Positions 41,948 through 54,300 of a stretch of DNA of 64,000 nucleotides are shown here, one piece after another. Where the stretch lies: assembly GCF_004027225.2 (NCBI RefSeq), contig NC_044301.2:23911586-23975585 (forward strand). Direction: 5' to 3'. Source of the stretch: Strigops habroptila (Eukaryota; Chordata; Aves; Psittaciformes; Psittacidae). The position numbers and the translations under genes were made by a program. The notes below the pieces were generated by a model that saw only the letters and a program-made list of their open reading frames with translations, did no database searches and was not told the DNA's origin. Position 1 is the stretch's first letter. The number at the start of each line of letters is the position of its first letter.

Positions 41948-43167
41948 TGTCGGGAAATTGATAAGAAAATAACATGACAAAGTAAAGCTGCTGCATCTCC
42001 CCTCGGGTCTCCTGTCCCCACTCAAGTGCAGGAAGCACTGTGCCAGGAAGGAACTACAGCTCAAGTCTCCCGATAAATCAGAGTTTCTCTGGAGGGAGTA
42101 GAAGCAACTAAAAAGGAATGTAAATGGTCTTTGACCAATGACTTGTCTAGTTGTGGTGTCTGGTACAGTACATATGTTTTCTTGTTCTGTACGGTAATGA
42201 GTGTGTGTACAGCAATGTGTTCAGTGTGCACAGTGCTGAGAGATTAGAGTGAAGGATGGCATGGGACATGTTAAACTTGCACTTTAATTATTTCACTGGC
42301 AGCTGCAAATCAGACAAACACCTGATACCAAGAACTTATGCATACCTTCAAATGCACATACCTTCAGTAAAAATTTAAGAGAAGCAGCAAATGAATCCTC
42401 AAGCCCCACGCATTTGTTATAAAACGTGATAGAACTATATAAACAAGAGTCTTGAAAGAAACTTCTTATTTCCCTTCAATCAAAGGACTGAAAGTCCTGC
42501 AAAGCAGATTAGTCAGTCTTTCACATTTTAATATGATTCTATGGGAATTAAAAGTTGCTGCGACTAGTCATTCAGTCGAGCAATCAATGTGCAAATAAAG
42601 CAGAAAATAGAGACATCCTTCAGAAATTAGCCTCGAAGTTGATATAAAGTGAAGGTGACAACCACAGCAACAGAACTATAAACTAAATGTTTCAATATCT
42701 TGAATAATTACCTACAGCTCCTTTAAAACTGCAAAGGATAGAACAGTGGCATATGTTTGATAGACACTTATAATCCTGATGGCACAAGAGTCCTATGCCT
42801 CCCGTTTACTAATCAGCTCTGGTATTCTGTTGTAGTGCATGAAAGTATGCCTGAAGTCACCACAGTTCCCGAAACGAAGCAAGATTAGTAGAACATCATT
42901 GGAAATAAAGAGGGTAAATTTACATGATGTTAACCTTACCTTCTCCTCAAAAAAAGTCAGATGCCAGGGGAAGATGGTTAAAACTTCTGTTTCTCTCTAC
43001 AAAGAAATGGGCAAGGAAAAGCAGTTAGTTATTCTGCTCACATACAAAATGAATGTTAAAAGCACAAAACTTAGTAGATGATACCTCCCTCCCAGAACAA
43101 GGGTTATTCTCAGAAAATTATGATAGAAAGTGCTTTTGAGTGGAAAAAGAAAACACGGTGCACATCA
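41948..43167. other. Intergenic, no feature recognised
   Basis: AT-rich sequence. The 80-codon frame at 42839-43081 has no recognised homology. Confidence 0.45.
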
Positions 43168-43275
43168 CGGTTTAGGCCCAGCCAGTAACTCAGACCACGC
43201 GCCATTTGCTCACCAAGCCACCCTTCCCCCCGCCTCTCCAGATGGGATAGGGAGGAGAATCGAAAGAATATAAAT
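43168..43275 (-). repeat. ERVL LTR 3'-end fragment
   Basis: In reverse it reads ATTCTTTCGATTCTCCTCCC...CTGAGTTACTGGCTGGGCCTAAAC, the last roughly 110 bp of the ERVL LTR family. It lies 3' of the ERVL pol fragment in the same orientation and may be its 3' LTR remnant. Confidence 0.75.
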
Positions 43276-43327
43276 TTAGATGCTGCCAATCTAAATCTGA
43301 GACACTTCAATCTTAGCAGCCTGATCC

Positions 43328-45449
43328 TCTGTTGGTTATTCTGGTGTTCCTCAGTGGCCCGACTCTTGGGTACATGAGCATCTACGTGGCGTACCTACAC
43401 CACCAGGTTCTGCACCCGAGCAGCGATATCTTGACACAGTGCAGCAGCCCAGATGGGTTTACCTCTGCGTTGGTTTGCTTCCATTGCTACAACCACCCCC
43501 ACAGGGCATTTGCCACCATCCATGAGTCCAGTATAGAGAGAAAGTACTGGCCACTTTTCTCGTTCAGCAATGTCCAAGGCCAGCTGGATGGCTTTCACCT
43601 CTGCAAACTGACTCGATTCACCCTCTCCTTCAGCAGTTTCTGCAACTTGTCCCAGGGGACTCCACACAGCTGCCTTCCATTTCCAATGCTTTCCCAACAA
43701 TACAGCAGGACCCATCAGTAAACAAGGCATATTGCTTTCACTCTCTGACAGTTCATTATATGGTGGGGCCTCTTCAGCATGCATCACCTCCTCCTTTTGG
43801 TGATATTCCAAAATCTTTGCCCTCTGGCCAGTCCATGATGACTTCTAGAATTCCTGGACGACTGGGATTTCCTATTCGAGCTTGTTGTGTAATTAGTGCA
43901 GCCCACTTACTCCATGTAGCATCAGTTGCATGATGTGTAGAGGAGACCCTGTCTTTGAACATCCAGCCCAGCTCGGGTAATGGGGTGCCAGGAGGAGCTG
44001 TGCTTCAGTTCCAATCACTTCTGAAGCAGCTCGAACCCCTTCATAGGCTGGCCAGTATCTCTTTTCAGTTGGAGTATACCAGCCTCGGATCCTCTGTATC
44101 TCTGACTCCAAAGCCAAGGGTCGACCTCAAGTCTCCCCTGGAGCTTTCTGCCAGAGGCTCCAGGTAGGACCGTTCTCCCTGGCTGTGATGTAGAGCACAT
44201 TTTCCATCTTGCCCGGTCCAGACTGGTCCAAGGGCTACGCATGAACTGTTTCTCGTTTAATTGTTCAAAGGCTTGTTGTTGCTCAGGGCATTCTTCTTCC
44301 GGGTCACGTGGTAGAGAGGGCTTACAATCAGACTGTAATTTGGGATATGCATTCTCCAGAACCCCACAACACCTAAGAAAGCTTGTGTTTCTTTCTTATG
44401 AGTTGGTGGAGACATTGCTGTTATCTGGTTGATCACATCTGTGGGGATCTGGCGATGTCCATCTTACCATTTTATTCTCCAAAATTGACTCTCCTGTGCA
44501 GGTCCCTTGACCTTACTCTGTTTTATGGCAAAACCATCCTTCAGCAGGATTTGGATTATCTTCCTCCCTTTCTCAAAAACTTCTTCCATTGTATTGCCCC
44601 ACATGATAATGTCATCAATGTATTGCAGGTGTTCTGGAGCTTGCCCCTGTTCCAGTGCAGTCTGGATCAATCCATGGCAGATGGTAGGGCTGTGTTTCCA
44701 CCCCTGGGGCAGTCGGTTCCAAGTGTACTGGATGCCCCTCCAAGTAAAAGCGAACTGTGGCCTACACTCTGCTGCCAAAGGGATTGAGAAAAATGCATTG
44801 GCAATATCACTTGTGGCATCCCACTTGGCTGCCTTTGACTCCAATTCATGTTGAATTCTATCATGTCTGGGACAGCAGCACTCAATGGTGGTGTGACTTC
44901 ATTCAGGCCACGATAGTCTACTGTTAATCTCCACTCTCCATTAGACTTTTGCACTGGCCATATGGGGCTATTGAAGGGTGAGTGGGTCCTGCTGATCACT
45001 CCTTGGCTCTCAAGTCTACGGATCAGCTTATGGATGGGAATCAGGGAATCTCAGTTGGTGCGATATTGCCGGCGGTGCACTGTTGTGGTCTTGATTGGAA
45101 CTTGTTGTTCTTTGACCTTCAGCAACCCCACAACAGAAGGATCCTCTGAGAGACCAGGCAAGGTGGAGAGCTACTTCATTTCCTCTGTCTCCAAGGCAGC
45201 TATACCAAAAGCCCATTGGTACCCTTTTGGGTCTATGCCAGGGGTGCATGGAGCCCCTGGACCAGTCACAATGGGGTGCTTTCACCACTCCCTCCCAGTC
45301 AGGCTGATTTCAGCCTCCAGTACAGTGAAATCTTGGGATCCTCCTGTCACTCCAGAAATACAAATGGGTTCTACCCCTTGATAGCTTGATGGATTCAGGG
45401 TACACTGTGCACCAGTGTCTAGTAGAGTCTTATACTCCTGTGGGACTGA
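43328..45449 (-). pseudogene. ERVL-like element 3: protease-RT-RNase H fragment
   Basis: Minus-strand homologue of 16128-20850 of element 1 with the ERVK insertion absent. It begins at 45449 in the protease (QEYKTLLDTGAQCTL region, DTGA intact). It continues through RT with SNGEWRLTVDYRGLN, LPQGWKHSP and an intact YIDD (about 44600-44611), then the connection, and stops in RNase H at 43328. Integrase is missing. Several frameshifts and stops break the frame. CR1 sequence adjoins its 5' end at 45451. Confidence 0.88.
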
Positions 45450-45450
45450 C

Positions 45451-46046
45451 AGAATCGTAGAACCATAGAATAATTAGAGTTGGAATGAACCTTAAGATCA
45501 TCTAGTTCCAACACCCCTGACATGGGCAGGGACGCCTCACTCTAGACCATGTCACCCAAGGCTCTGTCCAACCTAGCCTTGAACACCGCCAGGGATGGAG
45601 CATTTACCACTTCTCTGGGTAGCCTATTCCAGTGCCTCACCACCCTCACTGTCAAGAACTTCTTCCTTATATGCAACCTGAACTTCCCCTGTTTAAGTTT
45701 GAAGCCATTACCCCTTGTCGTATCACTACAATCCCTGATGATGAGTCCCTCTCCAGTATCCTTGTAGGCCTCCTTCAGATAATGGAAGGCTGCTAGGAGG
45801 TCTCCACACAGCCTTCTCTTCTCCAGGCTCAACAGCCCCAACTTTCTCAGCCTGTCTTCATAGGGGAGGTGCTTGAGCTCCCTTATCATCCTCGTGGCCC
45901 TCCTCTGGACTTACTCCAACAGCTCCATGTCCTTCTTATGTTGAGGACACCAGAACTGTGCACAGTACTTGAAGTGGGGTCTCACGAGAGCAGCGGGGCA
46001 GGATCACCTCTTTCGACCTGCGGGTCACACTCTTTTTGATGTGGCC
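45451..46046 (-). repeat. CR1 copy 3 (3' part)
   Basis: Minus-strand CR1 3' end, from the tail (AGAATCGTAGAACCATAGAAT) into the C-terminal 115 codons of ORF2 (45542-45889, open, ending ALGDMV). It stops abruptly at about 46046. Confidence 0.9.
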
Positions 46047-46120
46047 CTGCCCATGGCAGGGGGTTTGGAACTAGATGATCTTAAGGTCCTTTCCAACCCT
46101 AACTTTTCTATGATTCTATA
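46047..46120 (+). repeat. CR1 3' tail, opposite orientation
   Basis: CTGCCCATGGCAGGGGGTTTGG...TTCTATGATTCTATA, joined directly to the 5' break of copy 3 in inverted orientation. Confidence 0.85.
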
Positions 46121-47326
46121 TGTCTTCTGTTTTCAATTAAGCTCTATTAGGTAACTATGCTCTTCATTCATATCCAATAGCAAAGTATCAATATCCAGAT
46201 GGCATTGTGCTGGGATAAAATAGCTTCAGGCTTAGCTGCTAGTATAAAGCTAAGAACTAACATTTTAGCCTGTGTGATTAATTGAGGTTGCGACTCTTGG
46301 TGTATTGGAGTTGCATTAAATAATCCTATAGTGCTGTTTATTACTGTTTTCATTGGATAATATGCTACTATAAAACCTGCTTGAAGCTTTTATTAAGAGT
46401 ACTCTGTCATTATAAAAATGTGCCTACAACTTCTTTATGATATTGAGCATGCAGGAATTACTTTGTGCTGACTTCCTGGCTGCTGTCTGGGGGGGGGCCT
46501 TACCCTCTCCCTCCTTATGTGGGCATTAGGATCCATGAATATCTCCTGGGAAGACAACGGCTCTATAGAGCCTAGGTTTCAAAAGTTTTTAAAGGTATTT
46601 TTTTTTCCTCTTTGCTCTTCCTTAAGTTTATTTCAGTATTTAATTTCTTGCTTTAGTTACAGTTCAGCTGATGTTCTCTGTGATATAAATGGTGCTACTG
46701 TGTCCCTAAGCAAAACTTAACCCAAGGCCATCCAGATAGTTGTCTGAGAGGAGGCTTCAGAAGGGCCAGGAGACTTTTGTACTGGGTAAGAAGGTGATGA
46801 GAAGACTTGGTAGTAGGGAAGGGACTAGGAGTCTTCAATCCTGGGCTTGTTTTCTCATTCAGTTTCTGGCACCTGTGGCCCGTGGCCAGATCTGTTCCTT
46901 TAACCTCTCTGCCTCTGTTTACCTAACTGCAACCTCTGCTTTCCTCAGAAATGTGCAGATTTAAATTGGTGTCCATACTCTTATAATTTGTTAGACTGTT
47001 GTGCTTTTGAGAAAAAGCAATTTATTAATGCTATTACTGATTTGTTAGCTAAATCCCATTAAATTTCCATATTCCACAGATCTTTGATGTCCATAGGCAC
47101 CTATTTGTGGTGCGCCTCTCCGAAAGTGCAGAATTGAACTCCATCCAGTGGGATGTGGTACTAATATGGTGTCTGTGGGATTTAGCAAACATGCTAGATG
47201 AATGGGTGAAGAAACCCTTGCATTGGCTCAGTCTGTAATCCTTGTTTGTGAGAGAAACTGTCTAAATTAGTGACAAATGCTATCTTTTTGTTCCATTTCC
47301 CTGTTCTCCATTTTTTGCCTTTATAG
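46121..47326. other. Intergenic, no feature recognised
   Basis: AT-rich single-copy-looking sequence. Nothing recognised apart from the polypyrimidine tract leading into 47327. Confidence 0.4.
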
Positions 47327-47490
47327 AATGCACCCAAGAGCAGCAGCAGCGAGGTCCACATGGGAAAAATGAATCCAGCAGTCCCTCCTATCCTGTACCT
47401 GCCTGAGTACAGGAAGAGACTTCATAAAAGCCAGAAACATTTGGGCTTGCAGCAGTTTTTAACCATATTAAGTCCTATTCAGAGTTAATG
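47327..47490 (+). other. Candidate internal exon of an unidentified transcript
   Basis: A 164-bp segment is bounded by a good 3' splice site (CCATTTTTTGCCTTTATAG ending 47326) and a consensus 5' splice site (ATG|GTAAGTAATT at 47491). One frame stays open from the acceptor for about 52 codons (NAPKSSSSEVHMGKMNP..., to TAA at about 47486). It could be an exon of the plus-strand transcript suspected upstream of IRX5, or a chance pairing of splice signals. No protein family is recognised. Confidence 0.4.
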
Positions 47491-50208
47491 GTAAGTAATT
47501 TGTTTTGTGTATGCTATGATTCCTTAATTAAGGCATTACAGTAGTGGCACTTTCCTTTGTGGTACTGGGTTCTGTCTCTAACAAAAATGCAGAATTAATG
47601 TTTCCAGATACATCAGCTTTAGTCCCATTTCCGTTAAGATAATCATGTGGTGCAGATGACAAGCATTGTAACAATTATTTTTGCTTTCTTTTTTTCCTCT
47701 CCGGATGAGCTCAGTCTAAGCATTGCTGAAGAAGGGAAGAAGAGTTGGAAGGCAGGAGCTATTTCAAAGCAGGATTCTTCTTTCTGTAACACCAAACATG
47801 AAGACTTTACAAACTTCATTAGGTAGAGTATTGATAATAGTGTATATCGGTAATATTGCATGATATAATATTGCATTGCTTTATTGTTCAGTGATCATGT
47901 GCAGCTGCATTAAATAAATGTACATATACAAATGGCTTAAATGAACATTATGACTGAGAGCAGTAAATCAAGAAAGTGGGTACTAGGGGAAATGCTACTA
48001 GCTTTTTTTAAGCCAATGTCTTTTTTCAGCTCTTTCCATAACCTGTAGTTCTTTTGTTTCTTGAGAAAGATGAAATGAAGAAAAATACCTTTTCATTCAA
48101 GAAATTGAAGCTAGTTCAACTTCTTAACCAGAAAGACTTCACAGTCCTCTTAGCTGCTGCAGCATCTTAATGCTTTGTCCAGCAGAAAATAGCACTCATC
48201 GTGCTGACCCATGAACTCTCCATAAGCATCTGTAGTGCCACAGTGTGTGTGCTCTTTCTTCTTAGGGCTTCCCTTGTCAGGAGCAGTTGTGAAATGTCTG
48301 CTGTGGCACAGCCTTCTGTGACCTCCTGCATCTAAGAATGGAATTTGCGAGTCTTTCTGTCTGGAACTTGTGGGAGCTCCCTCCTGAGCCCAATAGTTAT
48401 CAAATATTGCAAGAAAGGATCTGGCAGTGTTGCCTGGGAGATGTGACTGGCTTTATTAACATTTATCAAGTGCCTTACAATGGAGGGGAAGAGTCATTGC
48501 CTTCATTTTTACAAATAGGAGAACTGGCATGTAGAAAAAATGGATCTCTTCTATCTTTTGTGATTCTTGACCCAACTAATTAGGCGATTGTCATGAGAAA
48601 TAACAACCTGGCTCAGGAGAATGGCACTGGGGAAGGATGCCAACACGTTCAGTATGGCACGCCACTTCTCCCTCCAGAAAGGCTTAATGTAGTAAGCAGG
48701 GTCTTCCCTCTGCAAGTGGTGGTTGGCCAGTGAGGAGATTTAAAAGGGCTGATGAGCCTGAGGCTGTCTCTCTATCAGATAGCTTCATTATAGATCTCAT
48801 CCAGGGAAAAAGTGAGGTACTGCAACTCATTTTAGGAGCTACTCTTGTTTTTAGCGATTANNNNNNNNNNNNTTTCCACTGACCTGAGTAATTAGGTAGG
48901 AGCCAGAACCCCCTGCTACCGGATTGGTGAGATGTACTGCAGAAAGCACACTGATCAAGTCTCCCCTCCAGCAGCCAAACAGGATAGGCTATGGAAAGCA
49001 GAATGAGAGGGAAGCATTTGGAAAAGTGAGGGGCATAATCTAACAGGCTGCAGGGAGAGCACCAGGGTGGGGACAATGGCACCAGGTGGCTCATGATGTA
49101 GCCCCTCTGGAGAAGACTGGCTCCAGTGGGTTCAAAGCCCATCATGTACACCAGCTCTGCTCCTGCTCATGCTCCCTCGGGATTCCCTCCAAAAGGGGCA
49201 GTTTCCCCCGCCCCAGACATTCACAGGAGGTATCTACTCCAGTCTCCGTGCTCCTGGATCCGGCAGTGGTGGATTGTGGCCAGGAAACACATCTGGCCTC
49301 TACTCCTCAATTTTTATGCCAGTGTTATGAAAATGACATTTATCTATTCCCATTACAGGGCTGTGGAGGAGATCGATCAGGCAGCTTATATATCCTGCTT
49401 TCTGTAATCTCCCAAACTAATTAGCTCTCAAACAAATACCATGCTGGCAGGCCAGATCCCTCCAGCTTCACCAGTAAGAACAGCAGGTGGGAGAATAGCT
49501 CCACACACATTCCCTGCTTGGCCCTTTGCTAAAACTGCTCATGACACTAATTGATCGGTGCCAGTAGTGACGGTGGCTGAGCCGCGCACAACCCACTGGG
49601 AAGCTGTTCAAAGTTGTGGTAATGAGTAACCTATTGCTGCTTGAAAGCACAACAATGGGCTTTGAATTCTGCTACCATCACCTGGGCTAGCCAGACTTCT
49701 GTCCCCTCCCAGTGTTAGAGAGATGAATCATATTTAACCTATTTGAATTTCACGCTAATGACCTGGGGGGAAAAAAAGATGACAACTCACTTCAAACTAC
49801 TTTGTGTTTGGTGGTGCAGCAGAGGGACTTCAGAGAGAGCCTACCTGGGAGCAGGCACGGTCAAGTCAGCATACAAAGGTGCTCCAGGTTGTTGCCAGTG
49901 GGGGACCTGGAAATCTGGCTCTGCTGGCAGTGCTGCTCTGTGAACGAAAGCCGATGCAGGCAGCGAGACTCCCCGGCCCCCAGCAGCAGGGAATGTTAGG
50001 GCATACACACAAGTTTCCAATGCTCTGGCAACCTTAGGCCAAAAAAGCAGCCCCTTGGGAGCCTTCCCTGAAGGCACCAGCTACAACAGACCGGAGACTA
50101 CTCCAAACCGTGTATCAAACAGGTATCTAGAAGAGACAGGACAGCACCACCTTCCTGGAATTCAGTTTTTGCTGTGCCTTGATGAATATTTTAAGGTTCA
50201 CTCAATTC
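47491..50208. other. Intergenic, with assembly gap
   Basis: No feature recognised. It contains a run of 12 N at 48861-48872. Reading frames crossing that gap are not meaningful. Confidence 0.45.
48861..48872. other. Assembly gap (12 N)
   Basis: Twelve unresolved bases; its true length is unknown. Confidence 0.99.
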
Positions 50209-50213
50209 ACAGC

Positions 50214-50782
50214 TGTCGTGGTTTAAGCCCAGTTGGTAACTCGGAACCATGCAGCCGCTCGCTCACTCCCCCCCCTTCTTCCTCCCCCCACTCCCGGAGG
50301 GATGGGGAGGAGAATCGGAAGAATGTAACTCCCATGGGCTGAGATAAGAGCAGTCCAGTAACTAAGGTATAATTCAAAACCACTTCTACTACCACTAATA
50401 ATAATAATGATAAGGGAAATAACAAGGGGAGAGGATACAATTGCTCACCACCTGCCGACCGATATCCAGCCAGACCCGAGCAGCCATCTGGGCCTTCCGG
50501 GTAACTCCCCCCGGTTTATATACTGGGCATGACATGCTGTGGTATGGAATACCCCTTTGGCTCATTTGGGTCAGGTGTCCTGTCTCTGCTTCCTCCTGGC
50601 TTCCCCTCCTCCCTGGCAGAGCATGAGACTGAGAAAGTCCTTGGTCAGAGTAAACATTACTTAGCAACAATTAAAAACATAGGTGTTATATCAGCTTTGT
50701 TCCCAGGCTGAAAGTCAAAACCACAGCACTGCACCAGCTACTAAGAAGGAGAAAAATGACTGCTATAACTGAACCCAGGACA
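50214..50782 (-). mobile_element. Solo ERVL-family LTR with 5-bp target duplication
   Basis: A 569-bp LTR in reverse orientation (minus strand TGTCCTGGGTTCAG...AAACCACGACA). It is flanked by ACAGC at 50209-50213 and 50783-50787. The 5-bp duplication supports class III/ERVL assignment and clean LTR-LTR recombination. Confidence 0.93.
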
Positions 50783-50787
50783 ACAGC

Positions 50788-51138
50788 AAAACCTGACTCA
50801 GAGAATTTGAGGCAGTGCAATCACAGAATTTCCTGCTTTGTGAAGTTTGCAGTGACGATAACTTACCCTCTCCTCAGTTTTCAAGTGTTACTTGAAAAAA
50901 CAAAAGCAGATACAAGAAGCCAACAAATTATCAGTATAGGAAAGCACCAGTAAGGAGTTTACAAGTAAATAAAGTAATCTTATTCTTGTGTATCTATGTG
51001 CTCTTGCATCTGTAACGCTCCACAATTGTAGGAAAAATATGGGCTTTGTCTCGTTGGAGGGACTGGTTTACCTCTGCTCCTGACCCTTTAATTTGTCATC
51101 TAGCCAGTATCCCCTCAGTGAGAATGTTTCTGGCACTC
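50788..51138. other. Intergenic, no feature recognised
   Basis: Short AT-rich stretch between the solo LTR and a CR1 fragment. Confidence 0.45.
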
Positions 51139-51398
51139 CAGGGGAAGTTCAAGTTAGATATAAGGAAGAAGTTCTTTACTGTGAAGGTGGTGAGGCACTG
51201 GAACAGGCTGCCCAAAGAAGTGGTTAATGCTCCATCCCTGGCAGTGCTCAAGGCCAGGTTGGACAGGGCCTTGGGAACATGGTCTAGTGTGAGGTGTCCC
51301 TGCCCATGGCAGGGGGGTTGGAACTAGATGATCTTAAGGTGGTCATTTCCAACCCAAACCAGTCTATGATTCTATGATTCTGTGATTCTATGATTCTG
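51139..51398 (+). repeat. CR1 copy 4 (3' end)
   Basis: Plus-strand CR1 3' end encoding the last ORF2 residues (FKLDIRKKFFTVKVVRHWNRL) and ending in three to four copies of the ATTCTATG-type tail repeat. Confidence 0.9.
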
Positions 51399-54300
51399 TT
51401 CTCTTTCTGCATGAAAAGCAGAGCAGGATTCCAGACAACATATGGATTTCTACATACCATTTTAAACAGTTTTTAATGCTTGCCCAAAGTATACAAAATG
51501 CCTATTACACATGGAACATACTGCTCAGCAAAGGCAATAACAAGTCCATAAACATTTGAGAGGGGGTTAGAGATTTAAACATAAAGATAACAGATCCAGT
51601 AACTGACCAGAGGTTTAACACCAATTAAAGTTAATATTACTGGCATCATGGTAGTACCTAAAGTCCAGTCATGCCAGATCCCTTTTGTACATGGCAGAAA
51701 ACAGAAACAAGACAGCCCAAACATCTCCTAGTATTCTTCTCCAGTAGTGCAAGGAGGGTTTGGGCCATCAAAAAACCAAGCACCCTCAATCCTAAGGATC
51801 AGATCCAGCTCTGTGCAACTCCCACTGCTGTAACCACATTTAGCAGAGGGATGCATGCTTGCCTTGCATAGCACAGAGAAGACGAGCCCTTTCAGTGGGT
51901 TAACTTGGCAGCTGAGTGTGTGAGTTTATCTGGGATACCCTTGAAAACCATTTTCGTGTCCCCCCACATCCCTGTGGCCAATGTGCTGTACCTGCCCTGA
52001 CTAGTTTCACTGCCTCATCTCCTCTGGCATGATGTGCTATGCACACAGTTCCATAGCCCGGCAGAAGTAGGACTTTATTCTGCACTTTCTCTCACCTCTG
52101 ACAGCCAGGACAAATAGCATTAACTGCACCTGTAAGTCTTTGCACCACCTTGGACAAGTTCAGCTGGATGGTTGGTGCACAGCGGGGAGCTGTGTCCTTC
52201 CACCTTGGACTGTCACCTCCACCCCTGCAGAAGGTGCTTTAAAAGAGTGGATATTATTTCTAGTGCGCTTAATTTTCCCTTTTTGCAGGCATAAGTGACT
52301 GGCAGTGGATGCTAAACGAATGCAGGACTAGGAACACACAACTTGAGTATGGGTCTTAAAAAGGAAAGAAACCCTAAAGACAGAAACAGAGATTCTGGGA
52401 GGATAAATAGTTGTGTGCAACCACCAGTAAGTTTTTCTCTCGCATTCTTTTGGGAGAAGTCGCCAACCTCATCCTATAGTGAGGTGCTGAAGGGCTGATG
52501 TTCTGGAAATAAATGTATTTTTACAAACATCTGCACTCTAAAGAAATACAACCATCCACTGGAACCAGGACTCACTGGGACAAGAACAGCTACTTGAGAC
52601 TGGGAATAAAATGGGGAAAGCTCAGCAGTGTAAGGGAAGAAAACCCAACTGCTGTGTTGGAGCAGTTGGAGCATCATGCTCCATTTTGCTATATGGAGCA
52701 GTCTTTACATGAGCCAGCAATTAATTAGAAACAATACACATTTGTGTTTCCCCTTGAGGCAATGAAAAATAACTAATAGACGTGCAATAATGCTAAGTGA
52801 GAAATTTCATCAGGCTATTTCTGTTTTGAGCTAATAGCTCTGAAAGTGGCAAGACTGGACCCAGTAACAAATGGGGTTTGGTTATGTTTATGAACAGGAA
52901 TCCTGTCCATATTTCAAGGCCTGTATTAGAGAGGGAATGATGACTAGGCCTGCCAGAATATTAAGGAAAAAGCATATGGGCCTCTGGGATTTTCTGTCAT
53001 CCAAGTCCCTGTTATCACCAATTTAGTGCCATGCACACACCTCCCGCGGGACCATTCTCTGACTGAATCTGATGACAGTAACTTTGAGATTCTTCCAATT
53101 TATTGGGGAGCCCACAACCATGGGCAGCTCTAGGGCTGCCAAGAGGCTACATAATGCCTCCCTCCAAAGGAGAGCTGTACCTACCAAAGGCTTTCCTGTC
53201 CTTTTCAGGTGTTTCTGTCCCACAGAATTAGCAGCCACTCAGCAGATGACCCTGCAATGCACAGCCCAGGCAGATGCACATGGCGTCTCCTCACACATAC
53301 AATTTTGGTTCACAAAAGTCTGAGTTGTGATGTCTGCAGTCCTTGACTGCTAGACAGTGCCAGTTCTAAGCATGAAGTCTAAACATAAATCAAAACTTAG
53401 GCAACCTGCATTACCAAACACAAATTTTCAAAAGCCTTAGATAATAGTAAGCAAAAAGAAAGGTATTTGACATTTATTTCTGCATTCTCATTGCTTGCTT
53501 CTGTAAAAGCCCTTAGTGTTCACCCTAACCACAATCTGAAATCTCTCTCTGCAACCATGAGGTCCAAGAACTTTATTTTATAAATGGAAGGGGAGACTAT
53601 CACATTTTCACCTATTTCCAGAAATAGAAGTACTAAGAAAACCACCAAACATTCACAGCTTCCTGATAAGATCATTGCATTTGGCAATGCTGGAAGATTA
53701 CAGAGTTGCAATATAAGCTAGGCCTGGGCTCCAGGCTTGCCTCTGGCTGACCTTGTGAGTTTACATCTCAGGAAAATCAGATTAATATGAGTCATGCATA
53801 TCAGGAGATGGGCTGTATGGGGTGTATGGGCTCTCCATACACCCAGTGTGGGACATAGACAGTGCTAGATGTCATTTGAAGCTTGAATCAATTTGTAACA
53901 CCCATAGCTTAGTACAGAACTGCTCTGAACTGTTTACAACTTCTCTCTGATAAAACCCTTCCCTACGAAGGGGTTAAAAAAGTATGTCTGTGAAACAGAA
54001 TCATATACATTTCTCATTTTCCATGATTCCTTCTCTCTCTCCCCCAACTCGTTTTCAACTTATTCCATTGAATACCCATTCTCAGCACCCAATCACCATC
54101 CCTCTGAAGCTATTTTCCTGCTTAAATGATGCTGGAATAATGTTAACAAGATTTAAAAAAAAAAATTTATTATGAGATTACAGTTTACAGTTCACATGTG
54201 AATCAAAATTGCATTAAGGGTCTGATCCTGCCACCCTTGAAATCAATTGTGGTTTCATTCAGTGAAAAAAAAGGTCTCGCTCTTAGTGAGCCGTAACTCC

